This document shows positions 25,062 to 33,823 of a stretch of DNA of 33,823 nt, piece by piece (the stretch's first letter is position 1; each line of letters starts with the position of its first letter). A model generated the notes under the pieces. The model searched no databases. It saw only the letters and a list, made by a program, of their open reading frames with translations, and was not told the origin of the DNA. This stretch comes from Synechococcus sp. SB0668_bin_13. GTDB lineage: Bacteria > Cyanobacteriota > Cyanobacteriia > PCC-6307 > Cyanobiaceae. Made by a program: the position numbers and the translations under genes. The stretch spans positions 1 through 33,823 of the forward strand of contig VXWH01000106.1 of NCBI GenBank assembly GCA_009836025.1. The letters run 5' to 3'.

Positions 25062-25529
25062 TTGGCTCACGCCTTGATCCCCGCAATCCGCAGTCATGCC
25101 GAGACAGCCGCTGGGCCCCTTGGCCTGGTTGTGTCTGACGTGGCCATTCAGGCCCACCGGCAGCCGCTTGCGGTGGTTGTCGCAATCCGCCGCCTGGATG
25201 GAGGTGATGTGTCTATCGTTCACTGTGAAAAGCTCAGCCACCGTCTGGGGGTTCTCCTTGACGAGGCTGAACTGTTTGCAACGGCCTTTGTCCTGGAGGT
25301 GTCCAGCCCTGGCCTCAGCGAGGATCTGGTGAATGATCGTGATTTCCAGAGCTTTCGCGGGTTCCCCGTGGAACTCCACCGCCAGCGGCAGGGGCATCAT
25401 GATGTGATCCACGGCACCTTAATGGGCCGGGACGAGACCGTGGTCTGGCTGAACCGCAAGGGCCGCATCACCCGTGTTCCCCGTGGCGACGTGCTTCAGG
25501 TCCGACTCACCAGCGGCGAACCTGGTTAG
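25062..25529 (+). CDS. rimP: ribosome maturation factor RimP
   Basis: SHAETAAGPLGLVVSDVAIQAHRQPLAVVVAIRRLDGGDVSIVHCEKLSHRLGVLLD...FVLEVSSPGLSEDLVNDRDFQSFRGFPVEL; directly upstream of nusA as usual. Confidence 0.92.
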   Translation: MAHALIPAIRSHAETAAGPLGLVVSDVAIQAHRQPLAVVVAIRRLDGGDVSIVHCEKLSHRLGVLLDEAELFATAFVLEVSSPGLSEDLVNDRDFQSFRGFPVELHRQRQGHHDVIHGTLMGRDETVVWLNRKGRITRVPRGDVLQVRLTSGEPG

Positions 25530-25566
25530 GCCCGCCACCCTTTCGTTATCCACAACTTGACCATCC

Positions 25567-26895
25567 ATGGCGCTCGTAATGCTTCCGGGCTTGGCGGCCC
25601 TGATCGAGAACATCAGCGAAGAGAAGAAGCTACCCCCCAGTACGGTTGAGCAGGCTCTGCGGGAATCCCTCCTCAAGGGGTATGAAAAGTACCGGCGCAC
25701 ACAGATGCTGGGCAGCGGCAAAGATCCGTTTGAGGGGGATTATTTCGCGAACTTCGATGTCTCCCTCAGCCTTGACGAGGAAGGCTTCCGGGTTCTGGCC
25801 AGCAAGATCATCGTAGACCAAGTGGATAGTGAAGATCATCAGATTGCTCTGGCCGATGTGCAGCAGGTGGCGGAAGATGCCCAGATTGGCGACACGGTGG
25901 TGTTGGATGTCACGCCGGATCGGGACGACTTCGGCCGCATGGCCGCCACACAGACAAAGCAGACGTTGGCCCAGCGGCTGCGGGACCATCAGCGTCACAT
26001 GATCCAGGAAGAGTTTGCGGACCTGGATGATCCTGTGCTCAGTGCCCGTGTCCTGCGCTTTGAACGCCAGAGCGTGATCATGGCTGTCAGTTCTGGCCTT
26101 GGACGACCGGAAGTGGAGGCGGAGCTTCCGCGGCGAGATCAGCTTATCAATGACAACTATCGCGCCAATGCCACCTTCCGCGTGTTTCTCAAGGAGGTAT
26201 CGGAGGTGCCGCGGCGAGGGCCTCAGTTGTTTGTCTCCCGCGCCAATGCGGGACTGGTGGTCTATCTGTTCGAGAACGAGGTCCCCGAAATTCAGGAGGG
26301 GTCTGTGCGCATTGTGGCTGTGGCCCGGGAAGCCAACCCTCCCTCCCGTTCCGTGGGGACACGAACCAAGGTGTCCGTAGACAGCACGGAGCGGGAAGTG
26401 GACCCTGTGGGGGCCTGCATTGGGGCCCGTGGTTCGCGGATCCAGCAGGTGGTCAATGAACTCAGGGGCGAGAAAATTGACGTGATCCGCTGGTCGGCGG
26501 ATCCAGCGCAATATATTGCCCATTCCCTGAGCCCCGCCAAGGTGGGTCAGGTGCGGCTGGTGGATCCCGAAGCCCGGCATGCCCATGTGCTTGTTCCCCC
26601 GGACCAGTTGAGCCTGGCCATTGGCCGGCAAGGACAAAATGTCCGCCTGGCCGCCCGACTCACGGGTTGGAAGATCGACATTAAAAACTCCACGGAGTAC
26701 GACCAGGGGAAAGAGGAAGCCATCGTGGCCAGGCTCATCGCGCAGCGGCAGAAGGAGGAAAAAGCGCAAGTGGAAGCAGAAGCGCGCATCAAGGCGGAAC
26801 AGGCCATGCGCGCCGAGGAGGATGCCCGCCTGCGGGAGCTTTATCCACAGCGGGATGATCTTGATGGTCAAGCGCTCTGGCAACAACAGCAATGA
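25567..26895 (+). CDS. nusA: transcription termination/antitermination factor NusA
   Basis: 442 aa; [33 protein letters not shown] (KH1), [23 protein letters not shown] (KH2); N-terminal NusA domain. Confidence 0.97.
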   Translation: MALVMLPGLAALIENISEEKKLPPSTVEQALRESLLKGYEKYRRTQMLGSGKDPFEGDYFANFDVSLSLDEEGFRVLASKIIVDQVDSEDHQIALADVQQVAEDAQIGDTVVLDVTPDRDDFGRMAATQTKQTLAQRLRDHQRHMIQEEFADLDDPVLSARVLRFERQSVIMAVSSGLGRPEVEAELPRRDQLINDNYRANATFRVFLKEVSEVPRRGPQLFVSRANAGLVVYLFENEVPEIQEGSVRIVAVAREANPPSRSVGTRTKVSVDSTEREVDPVGACIGARGSRIQQVVNELRGEKIDVIRWSADPAQYIAHSLSPAKVGQVRLVDPEARHAHVLVPPDQLSLAIGRQGQNVRLAARLTGWKIDIKNSTEYDQGKEEAIVARLIAQRQKEEKAQVEAEARIKAEQAMRAEEDARLRELYPQRDDLDGQALWQQQQ

Positions 26896-27194
26896 GCACC
26901 ACCCACAAGCCGGTTGTGAGGCGTTGTGTTAGCTGTACACACCTGAAGGACCGCACCCAGATGCTGCGGCTGGTGCGGCTGGCGTCCGGGGGACTTGGCC
27001 TGGACGAGGGGTTTGGCCGCTCCGCCTACGTGTGCCGGTCCAGGCGTTGCCTGCAAGACGCCCGGCGACGAAAACGCATCCAGAAAAGCCTGCGGATTCC
27101 CAATCATCCCGCCATTGACGCCACATTGGCAACGGAACTGGACAAGATTGAACGGCACAACCAGAAGCCTGGTCAAGATTCTCCTGTAGGATGA
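26892..27194 (+). CDS. ylxR: YlxR family RNA-binding protein
   Basis: VVRRCVSCTHLKDRTQMLRLVRLASGGLGLDEGFGRSAYVCRSRRCLQDARRRKRIQKSLR; ATGA overlap with the nusA stop. Confidence 0.9.
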   Translation: MSTTHKPVVRRCVSCTHLKDRTQMLRLVRLASGGLGLDEGFGRSAYVCRSRRCLQDARRRKRIQKSLRIPNHPAIDATLATELDKIERHNQKPGQDSPVG

Positions 27195-27443
27195 CAGTGC
27201 TTTCAAGTGCCGCGGCCTTTGGTCTTACGCTCACTCTCCAGTCCGATCCCACAAGTCCCACGGCTTTTGCCCTGTAGACTCAAGTGGTTCCCGTCTGCAA
27301 GTCTTTCTGAAGGGAGGTCTTGGAGAATCAGGGTTTTGGCGAGACTCTCCAGCAGTACTCGCCTTCCCTGGGGCAAGATGTCAACAGCCCTTGCATAAGG
27401 AGGGCTCGATGGGGTCACCCCTCATCGCTCGTCTGGAGTACGC

Positions 27444-30400
27444 ATGACCAAAAGCGGCAAAGTCCGTATCAATCAGCTTTCGCGCGACCTTGGCCTTCCG
27501 GCATGGCAGGTTGTTTTTGACGCTGCGGAGAAGCTTTCCATTCCCGCCAAGAGCCACAGCAGCTCAATTAATGGGGAGCAGGCCGAAACCATCATTGGCC
27601 ACCTTGTGGCTGAAGGTCACCTGAGTGAAGATCTGGCGTCCGCCTACAAAACCAGGGCCGTCCAAAAGGAGAAGACCGTTGGGTCAGATAAGCCTGGTCA
27701 AGCTCAGCCTGCCCCCAAGCAGGCCAAACCGACCAGCAAAGCGTCCACAGTCCGGTTGAAAGCCAAGCCGGTGGTAACCGCACGACCCACACCGGCACAA
27801 GCCTCCCCCCCACGCAAGCCTGCCCCCAGGCCATCTCCTGCTAACCAGAGACTCCATAGAAAGCCATCCCAACCAGTCAAGGAGCCAGCTCCCGGCCCTG
27901 TCAGGCTGGCCAACACCCCCACGACCAAGAAGGACCCGCGGCACCCCAGTGTGGTCAAGGTCAGGACCAAAGCAGCGGATCATCCTGCCAAAGGGAAGAC
28001 TGCTGACAAGGAGGGGGCAGCAGCAAAGGAAGGTCTTACGCTGGTGAAACCGCCATCTGGGGAACCCAAGGTAGTCCAGAAGCCCAGGCTGGTGCGGCCC
28101 ACTGTGGTACGGCCCACCGCGCCGCCCACTGCACCAAAGAAGCCTGCAGAAGCCCCCCCTACTGCCGGGTCGGAAAAGGCGCCCAAGGCAAAGGCGGGCT
28201 CCGCAAGGGGCAAATCACCATCTGTGATCAGCAAGCCGCCAAAGGCGTCTGCTGTGGTCAACAAAGCGGCCACAAAGCAGGCCAAGGGGGCACCACAAAC
28301 GTCATCAACCAGCAATCGTCGCCCCAAGGGGACAACTCCACCAGGCAAGGCGGCAAGTGCGCCCGTGGCCAAGCAGCCGCCCCAGCTTATGGCACCCCCC
28401 AAGCCTGCGGCCACCAAATCCCCTGTTACCGAGAAACCTGTTCGCAAGTCCACTGGTCCCACCAGCCCCGTATCATCCGCAACCTCCTCCACACCGACTC
28501 CCAGACCGGCAAAAGATCAGCGCTTACGTCCAGGAGGCAAGTCAGCAACAGTTCCCCCCGTCAGGAAGCCATCCCCATCTGCTGCACCCAAGGTTCCCAG
28601 TGGTCCCAGTCGCCCCCCACAGCCCGCCAAGGCGATGGACCAGCCACTCCGTCGTCCTGGCGCAAAAGCTCCACGCTCTGTGGTGGCATCCGGGATGCCC
28701 CGTTCCCGGTCGTCCGTGCTGGCGGGGCGTTCCGATGGCACCCGATCAACGCAATCCACGCCCCAGGCACAGCCGCCTGTAAAGCGACCCCAGATCGTGG
28801 CGCGCCGTCCCAACGCCAGGACGGAAAACCCTGACACACCACAGCGCTCCGGATCTGGAGGCGTGGCGGCGGCGCCACAGCAGAACCGTCCGGAATTCGT
28901 GGGACGTCTTCAGCGCAGTGGCGCCGCCAGTGGCAACCCGGTTGTGCGGGACAGCCCCGCAACTGGCGAGCGGCGCCCTAAACCGACTGATCTCTCCCGC
29001 TCATCAGAGTTGAGTCGTCCCCACCGTACTGCAGGGGGGCCTCCGGGCGTCAGCCGTCCTGGAGGGCCTGGAGCCGAGCGTCCCCAGGGCGGACTTCCCC
29101 CAGGGGTGCGACGGCCTGCAGCGCCCAGTGAAGTTCTGGGCAAGGAGGCGGCTTCCAGGGCCACACCGACCGCATCGCGTCCCAGGCACGAGCCCAAAAC
29201 CACGACGGAATCCCCCACACCGCCACGACGCCCTGGCCCGCCCCGAAGTGGCGTTCCCGGTGGTCGTGCCCGCACTGCCGCTGGTGGGCGATCCAGGCGT
29301 CAGGATTGGGATGATTCGGTCCGCCTGGAGCAGTTGCGACGTGGCGGCGCTGCCAGCAAGCAGCGCACCAAGGTTCACATCATTGGCATCCATGACGAAG
29401 ACGTGAATGCTGGTGAAGGCTTTGCCAGTGAAGGGGCGGCGGCGGTGCTTTCTGCGTCGTTGGCTCGTCCTTCCGGCAAGCCCCAGGGTGTGACGGGGCA
29501 ACCCGCAATCAAGACAAGGCGGCGTAAGAAGCCCAAGGAGACAGCCCGGCAGCGGCAACGGCGGCGGGCCATGGAACTGCGTCAAGTGCGGGAGGCCAAG
29601 CAGCAGCGTCCTGAAATGCTTGTGGTTCCAGAAGGCAACTTGACGGTTCAGGAGTTGGCCGAGGCCCTTGGCGTGGACAGTTCGGACATCATCAAGTCTT
29701 TGTTCTTCAAAGGCATCTCGGCAACGGTGACCCAATCCCTGGATCTGCTGGCCATCGAGAAAGTGGCCGAGGAGTTTGGGGTGCCTGTTGTGGAGGATGA
29801 CGTTGAAGCCGCAGCCAAGAAGACGGTTGCCATGATTGAGGACGAGGACCTTGAGAACCTCAGCCGGCGTCCACCCGTGGTGACGGTGATGGGCCATGTT
29901 GACCATGGCAAGACCAGTCTGCTGGACGCCATTCGTAGCACCCGTGTAGCGGCAGGAGAGGCTGGCGGCATCACCCAGCACATTGGCGCCTACCAGGTGG
30001 AGGTGGTCCATGAGGAGAAGCCTTCCCTCATCACCTTCCTGGATACGCCTGGTCACGAGGCCTTCACAGCCATGCGGGCACGGGGCACCAAGGTGACTGA
30101 CATTGCTGTCCTGGTGGTTGCCGCTGATGATGGAGTGCGCCCGCAAACCATTGAGGCCATCAGCCACGCACGCGCCGCTGAGGTGCCGATCGTGGTGGCC
30201 ATCAACAAGATGGACAAGGAGGGCGCCAACTCGGACCGGGTGCGCCAGGAGTTGGCTGACCACGATTTGACGAGTGAGGAGTGGGGGGGCGACACGGTCA
30301 TGGTCCCCGTCAGCGCACTCAAGGGCCAGAACATTGACAAGCTGCTGGAGATGATCCTTCTGGTCAGCGACGTGGAGGATCTACAGGCCAATCCCGAGCG

Positions 30401-31394
30401 GCTGGCCAGAGGAACCGTGGTGGAGGCCCACCTGGATAAAGCCAAGGGTCCAGTGGCTACCCTGTTGGTTCAGAACGGCACCCTGCGACCTGGTGACGTG
30501 ATCGCCGCTGGTCCGGTTCTGGGCAAGATTCGAGCCATGGTCAACGATCAGGGTGAGCGGCTCATGGAAGCTCTCCCCTCCGCTGCCGTGGAAGCCCTTG
30601 GCTTCAGTGAGGTGCCCACGGCGGGGGATGCCTTCGAGGTGTTCGAAGACGAGAAAGCTGCCCGCGCTGTGGTCAGCAACAGGGTCAGTGATGCCCGTAC
30701 AGCCCGGTTGGCCCAGCAGATGGCCAGTCGTCGCGTCAGCCTCACAGCCCTGTCGGATCAGGCAGCCGAGGGTGAACTCAAGGAACTCAACGTCATTCTC
30801 AAGACCGATGTTCAGGGGTCTCTGGAGGCCATTCTGGGGTCCCTCGAACGGATCTCTCAAGAAGAGGTGCAGATTCGTGTCTTGTTGTCGTCCCCCGGAG
30901 AGGTCACGGAAACCGACATTGATTTGGCCACAGCCTCAGACGCCGTGGTCATCGGCTTTAACACCTCCATGGCCAGTGGTGCGCGCCGAGCCGCAGAAGC
31001 CGCTTCCGTGGACGTACGCAACTATGACGTTATCTATAAACTTCTGGAGGACATCCAGGGAGCCATGGAGGGCCTCCTGGAACCGGAGTTGGTGGAGGAG
31101 CCCCTGGGCTGGGCAGAGGTGCGGGCCGTCTTCTCCATCGGCAATGGCGCCGTGGCTGGGTGTTATGTCACGGAAGGCAAGCTACAGCGCAACTGCCGGT
31201 TACGAGTGCATCGGGGCAGTCAAGTTGTCCATGAAGGGGATTTGGACTCTCTCCGCCGCATCAAGGATGGGGTGAAGGAGGTGAATGCTGGCTACGAGTG
31301 TGGTGTGGGCGTAAGTCGCTTCACGAGTTGGCAGGAGGGGGACCGGCTGGAAGCCTTCTCGATGGTCATGGTGAGGCGCACGTTGAATGTTTGA
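27444..31394 (+). CDS. infB: translation initiation factor IF-2 with very long basic Pro/Ala/Lys-rich N-terminal region
   Basis: 1316 aa; [47 protein letters not shown]-2 N-terminal helix module [24 protein letters not shown] and [25 protein letters not shown]. Confidence 0.97.
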   Translation: MTKSGKVRINQLSRDLGLPAWQVVFDAAEKLSIPAKSHSSSINGEQAETIIGHLVAEGHLSEDLASAYKTRAVQKEKTVGSDKPGQAQPAPKQAKPTSKASTVRLKAKPVVTARPTPAQASPPRKPAPRPSPANQRLHRKPSQPVKEPAPGPVRLANTPTTKKDPRHPSVVKVRTKAADHPAKGKTADKEGAAAKEGLTLVKPPSGEPKVVQKPRLVRPTVVRPTAPPTAPKKPAEAPPTAGSEKAPKAKAGSARGKSPSVISKPPKASAVVNKAATKQAKGAPQTSSTSNRRPKGTTPPGKAASAPVAKQPPQLMAPPKPAATKSPVTEKPVRKSTGPTSPVSSATSSTPTPRPAKDQRLRPGGKSATVPPVRKPSPSAAPKVPSGPSRPPQPAKAMDQPLRRPGAKAPRSVVASGMPRSRSSVLAGRSDGTRSTQSTPQAQPPVKRPQIVARRPNARTENPDTPQRSGSGGVAAAPQQNRPEFVGRLQRSGAASGNPVVRDSPATGERRPKPTDLSRSSELSRPHRTAGGPPGVSRPGGPGAERPQGGLPPGVRRPAAPSEVLGKEAASRATPTASRPRHEPKTTTESPTPPRRPGPPRSGVPGGRARTAAGGRSRRQDWDDSVRLEQLRRGGAASKQRTKVHIIGIHDEDVNAGEGFASEGAAAVLSASLARPSGKPQGVTGQPAIKTRRRKKPKETARQRQRRRAMELRQVREAKQQRPEMLVVPEGNLTVQELAEALGVDSSDIIKSLFFKGISATVTQSLDLLAIEKVAEEFGVPVVEDDVEAAAKKTVAMIEDEDLENLSRRPPVVTVMGHVDHGKTSLLDAIRSTRVAAGEAGGITQHIGAYQVEVVHEEKPSLITFLDTPGHEAFTAMRARGTKVTDIAVLVVAADDGVRPQTIEAISHARAAEVPIVVAINKMDKEGANSDRVRQELADHDLTSEEWGGDTVMVPVSALKGQNIDKLLEMILLVSDVEDLQANPERLARGTVVEAHLDKAKGPVATLLVQNGTLRPGDVIAAGPVLGKIRAMVNDQGERLMEALPSAAVEALGFSEVPTAGDAFEVFEDEKAARAVVSNRVSDARTARLAQQMASRRVSLTALSDQAAEGELKELNVILKTDVQGSLEAILGSLERISQEEVQIRVLLSSPGEVTETDIDLATASDAVVIGFNTSMASGARRAAEAASVDVRNYDVIYKLLEDIQGAMEGLLEPELVEEPLGWAEVRAVFSIGNGAVAGCYVTEGKLQRNCRLRVHRGSQVVHEGDLDSLRRIKDGVKEVNAGYECGVGVSRFTSWQEGDRLEAFSMVMVRRTLNV

Positions 31395-31411
31395 GGTGGG
31401 CTTCTGCAGCG

Positions 31412-31714
31412 TCAGCGCCCCTTCCGCGACGTGCTTTCTCCAGTCTGACCAGGGTTGACCTCGGGTTTTGGGGAGCGGTCCTTCCAGAGCAAGTAGCCAA
31501 ACAGCACCACTGCACCCACCTGGATGAGCACATCGTTCGGGCGCACTGCTTCTCCGCCAACAAGCCGCAACACCATGATCATCAGCCCCAGGGCTGCCGA
31601 GGCCTCCAGCGCGATCCACAGCGCCCGCCGCAGACTCTGCCATGGGGTCCTTAATTCTTCTTGAAGCTTTGCTTTGAGTTGTGGATCCAGAGGATGGGGG
31701 GATTGGGGAGTCAT
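31412..31714 (-). CDS. small cyanobacterial membrane protein, DUF3493-like
   Basis: 100 aa; LDPQLKAKLQEELRTPWQSLRRALWIALEASAALGLMIMVLRLVGG...VLIQVGAVVLFGYLLWKD; two predicted TM helices. Family assignment from memory of pattern. Confidence 0.65.
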   Translation of the reverse strand: MTPQSPHPLDPQLKAKLQEELRTPWQSLRRALWIALEASAALGLMIMVLRLVGGEAVRPNDVLIQVGAVVLFGYLLWKDRSPKPEVNPGQTGESTSRKGR

Positions 31715-31759
31715 GGGGGAACTTGGTCTGGCGCTAAATTAGGATTCCATGGTTGGTTA

Positions 31760-31832
31760 GCCGCTGTAGCTCAGTTGGTAGAGCAACGCTTTCGTAAAGC
31801 GTGGGTCGTCGGTTCAAGTCCGGTCAGCGGCT
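31760..31832 (+). tRNA. tRNA-Thr (anticodon CGU)
   Basis: GCCGCTGTAGCTCAGTTGGTAGAGCAACGCTTTCGTAAAGCGTGGGTCGTCGGTTCAAGTCCGGTCAGCGGCT; acceptor GCCGCTG/CAGCGGC pairs, anticodon stem ACGCT/AGCGT, loop TTCGTAA, GGTTCAAGTCC T arm; no encoded CCA. Confidence 0.95.
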
Positions 31833-32169
31833 TAATGGCATGGCACGGTGGCCAGGAATTGTGTTCTTGGTCACTGTTTTAAGTAAGATGGATGTGCTGT
31901 TGTTTCCACTCTGAGCGCAATGGTTCAGATCAGTTGGTCTCTCTCTGGTGATCGAAACCACGAAACTGTGGCGTTCCACGAGGCGCGGCACCGCCGGCGC
32001 GAGTTGGAGGCACAGGGTGCAGTTGTCTACTGGAGCGAAAGGGTTCACCACCATCACCCTTTCTAAGGGAACCCGAATTCCGGCTAGGGTCTCCCTGGAG
32101 AAGGGGTCAAGGGACCCGCTCCATCGGGAACCCCTGGGAAGCTCCCCTCTCCTCTGGTCCTGTCCCGTC

Positions 32170-32870
32170 CTTTTCAGAAGAGGAGAGAGAAGCGTAGCTT
32201 CAGGGAACGATCCGTTGGGGAAGGGGAGGAGATGTGCTCGTGGCGCTCCCCCTCCAGGGCGACCTGCCAGGGTTCCCCCTGGTCCTGTTGTTGGGCATAG
32301 GGCACCACCGACCGAGGGCCAGGCCCTGCTCCTGGAACTCCTCCTCCCCATGGGTGCGCAGGGTGCGCCCTGTAGCTCACCCCTGCTGATGCCCCGCCCC
32401 GGATCATGCCAGCGGATGCCAGCCCCCACCTCCATACCGAAGCCGGTTTCGGCATCACCCGCATCGTGGCGGATGGCCATCTCCAGGGAGGGGAGGAGGG
32501 ACGACCCATGCGCCAAGGGGAAGGGACGTGTGGACTCCAGACCAAGGCGGAGCCGGGAAAACACTGCCCTCGGAGGATTGAAGGCCCTGCACCTCTTCCG
32601 AGGTGGTGTGTAGCAGCAGCACATCGGTGATGGTGGTGAGGCTGATCCCCCCAGCGCCCCCCTCCCGCAGCAGGCCGTCCATGCCAATGGCTGCCATCCT
32701 CAGGTTGGTGTTGGGATCGTCCGTAGCAGCGCCGTCTGGTTCGAGGGAGAGCTGGCCCCAGCCATACCCGGCCACGGCCCAGATGCCCAGTCGCGGGGTG
32801 AGGCCGTAGCGCCCATAGGGGAAGACGCCGGCCAGGGTGCTGCTGACCTCATGCTCAGCACTGTGGTTAA
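32170..32870 (-). pseudogene. autotransporter-type outer-membrane beta-barrel remnant, frameshifted and 5'-truncated
   Basis: Minus-strand reading in successive frames: INHSAEHEVSSTLAGVFPYGRYGLTPRLGIWAVAGYGWGQLSLEPDGAATDDPNTNLRMAAIGMDGLLREGGAGGISLTTITDVLLLHTTSEE; then (another frame) RLRLGLESTRPFPLAHGSSLLPSLEMAIRHDAGDAETGFGMEVGAGIRWHDPGRGIS; then THGEEEFQEQGLALG; then VVPYAQQQDQGEPWQVALEGERHEH. Confidence 0.75.
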
Positions 32871-32880
32871 TTTAACCCGG

Positions 32881-33167
32881 GTTCTGGATAAGGGGGCAGC
32901 GGGAAACTGCCCCCGCCCTGGCTTGGGGCTTGGGGAAGCCTGATGGGGAGAGGAGAGGGACCCCCCCGCTGTGGTCTGTTCTTGAGGCTTTCCAGCCTTT
33001 GCGGTGGGGGAGAGGGAGCTTCCAGAATCAGGCAGCGCCCGATTTATCCTTTCCCGTGGGGATGCCCTCTCACCATGAGAAGCCAGTCGTGGAAATGGTT
33101 TTCAAGTGCCGGTAGCCTTTTTACAGGTGGGGAAACGGCGACTTTTCCTGGTGCCCTTATCCAGAAC
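32881..33167. repeat. 14-bp perfect inverted repeat pair (32881-32894 GTTCTGGATAAGGG / 33154-33167 CCCTTATCCAGAAC)
   Basis: Direct reading of both sites. A hairpin GGGGGCAG-CGGGAAA-CTGCCCCC (32892-32914) begins within and extends just inside the left copy. Confidence 0.7.
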
Positions 33168-33240
33168 TGGGGTTACATAGATAGAACAAGGGCCGCAGTT
33201 TGGCCACCTGGCCTTGCTCCATTTCACCAACAACGGCAGC

Positions 33241-33823
33241 GTGACCAACTCCGGTCCACCTGTCCACTACCGCCAGGTCCGCTACCGGCTCTTGCCTGGC
33301 ACCGCCAGCAAGGCACGGCAACTCTTCGGCCTGGCTGGAGCAGGTCGATTCATCTGGAATCACTTCCTGGCCAAACACCAAGCAGCCTATCAACTCCACA
33401 AGGAGAATCCAGAACACCACGCCAAGCCGTCCATCAGCTTTTTCTCCTTGGGCAAGGAGTTCACTCAACTCAGGAACAGTGGTGACTTCCCCTGGCTACA
33501 GGGCTACTCCTTCACAATTGTCAGAGCCGCCCTGCAGAGCTTGTCCCTGGCGTTCCAGGGGTTCTTCAGGGGTAAGGGCCATCCCCGCTTCAAGGCCAGA
33601 GGCCGGGACCAGCCTCGCTTCACTATCCCTGACAAGGGGAAGATCAAAGGTGATCGCCTCAGCATCCCTGGCGTTGGCCTGCTACGGCTGCGGCGCCATA
33701 GCGGCAATCCCTATCCCGAGGGCAGGCCGGTCAAGGCCGCGGTGGTCCATGAGTGCGGCAAATGGTATGCCACTGTCTGCTACAAGGTGGACCTGCCTCC
33801 CAGCGCCGAGCCTGAACGGGTGG
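33241..33823 (+). CDS. tnpB: IS200/IS605-family TnpB (OrfB) accessory RNA-guided nuclease/transposase-associated protein, 5' part, open at window edge
   Basis: Frame open from 33181: VTNSGPPVHYRQVRYRLLPGTASKARQLFGLAGAGRFIWNHFLAKHQAAYQL...FTIVRAALQSLSLAFQGFFRGKGHPRFKARGRDQPRFTIPDKGKIKGDRLSIPGVGLLRLRRH...KAAVVHECGKWYATVCYKVDL. Matches the TnpB N-terminal pattern (RYRLxP, GxxRFxWN, PRFKxR, KIKxxxLSIPxxG). Start uncertain (GTG 33241 or TTG 33214). Confidence 0.85.
   Translation, partial: MTNSGPPVHYRQVRYRLLPGTASKARQLFGLAGAGRFIWNHFLAKHQAAYQLHKENPEHHAKPSISFFSLGKEFTQLRNSGDFPWLQGYSFTIVRAALQSLSLAFQGFFRGKGHPRFKARGRDQPRFTIPDKGKIKGDRLSIPGVGLLRLRRHSGNPYPEGRPVKAAVVHECGKWYATVCYKVDLPPSAEPERV

Noticed and set aside
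24870-25412. 180-aa minus-strand ORF opposite rimP and upstream region
   Set aside because: Overlaps rimP antisense and the cpdA-like start; no recognisable motif.
25630-26892. 420-aa minus-strand ORF opposite nusA
   Set aside because: Exact antisense of nusA; codon-shadow translation rich in His/Leu/Gly without motifs.
29004-30263. 419-aa minus-strand ORF opposite infB
   Set aside because: Antisense to infB; no homology-like motifs.
31824-32687. 287-aa minus-strand ORF as an intact gene
   Set aside because: Only its central part reads as a beta-barrel frame; neighbouring barrel segments are in other frames, so it is better described as part of a frameshifted pseudogene, and its 3' end overlaps the tRNA.
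27201-33111. Shared 12-mer TTTCAAGTGCCG at 27201-27212 and 33100-33111 as possible IS-end remnants
   Set aside because: A 12-bp match is expected many times by chance in a window this size; flanks are only weakly similar.

Overview
The window is a high-GC cyanobacterial chromosome segment. Gene order and protein signatures fit the marine Synechococcus/Prochlorococcus lineage; a sponge-symbiont Synechococcus is plausible but unproven. Recognisable genes are tkt (partial), fabF, acpP, psaC, glmS, rlmN, a high-light-inducible protein (hli), rpoC2, rpoC1, rpoB, tatD, rpsT, hisD, rpiA, an htrA/degP-type protease, a cpdA-like phosphodiesterase, rimP, nusA, ylxR, infB, a DUF3493-like membrane protein and tRNA-Thr(CGU). 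After the tRNA comes a decayed accessory region with a frameshifted autotransporter beta-barrel remnant and the 5' part of an IS200/IS605-type tnpB. The main discovery is a heavily remodelled RNA polymerase. RpoC2 is 2467 aa and RpoC1 is 948 aa, far larger than the roughly 1360 and 630 aa I recall as usual, while RpoB (1105 aa) looks normal. The extra sequence is in-frame and modular, at four separate sites: (i) two SBHM-like repeat units inserted in RpoC2 upstream of its Cys-rich zinc-site region; (ii) four more units inside the SI3 region; (iii) a roughly 350-codon block of SAP-like helical repeats near the RpoC2 C-terminal part; (iv) a roughly 300-codon insertion in the RpoC1 N-terminal region, made of two beta-sandwich repeats with a SAP domain nested in the second. 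I know of no described RNA polymerase with covalently inserted SAP repeats in both halves of beta-prime, but I could not search for one.
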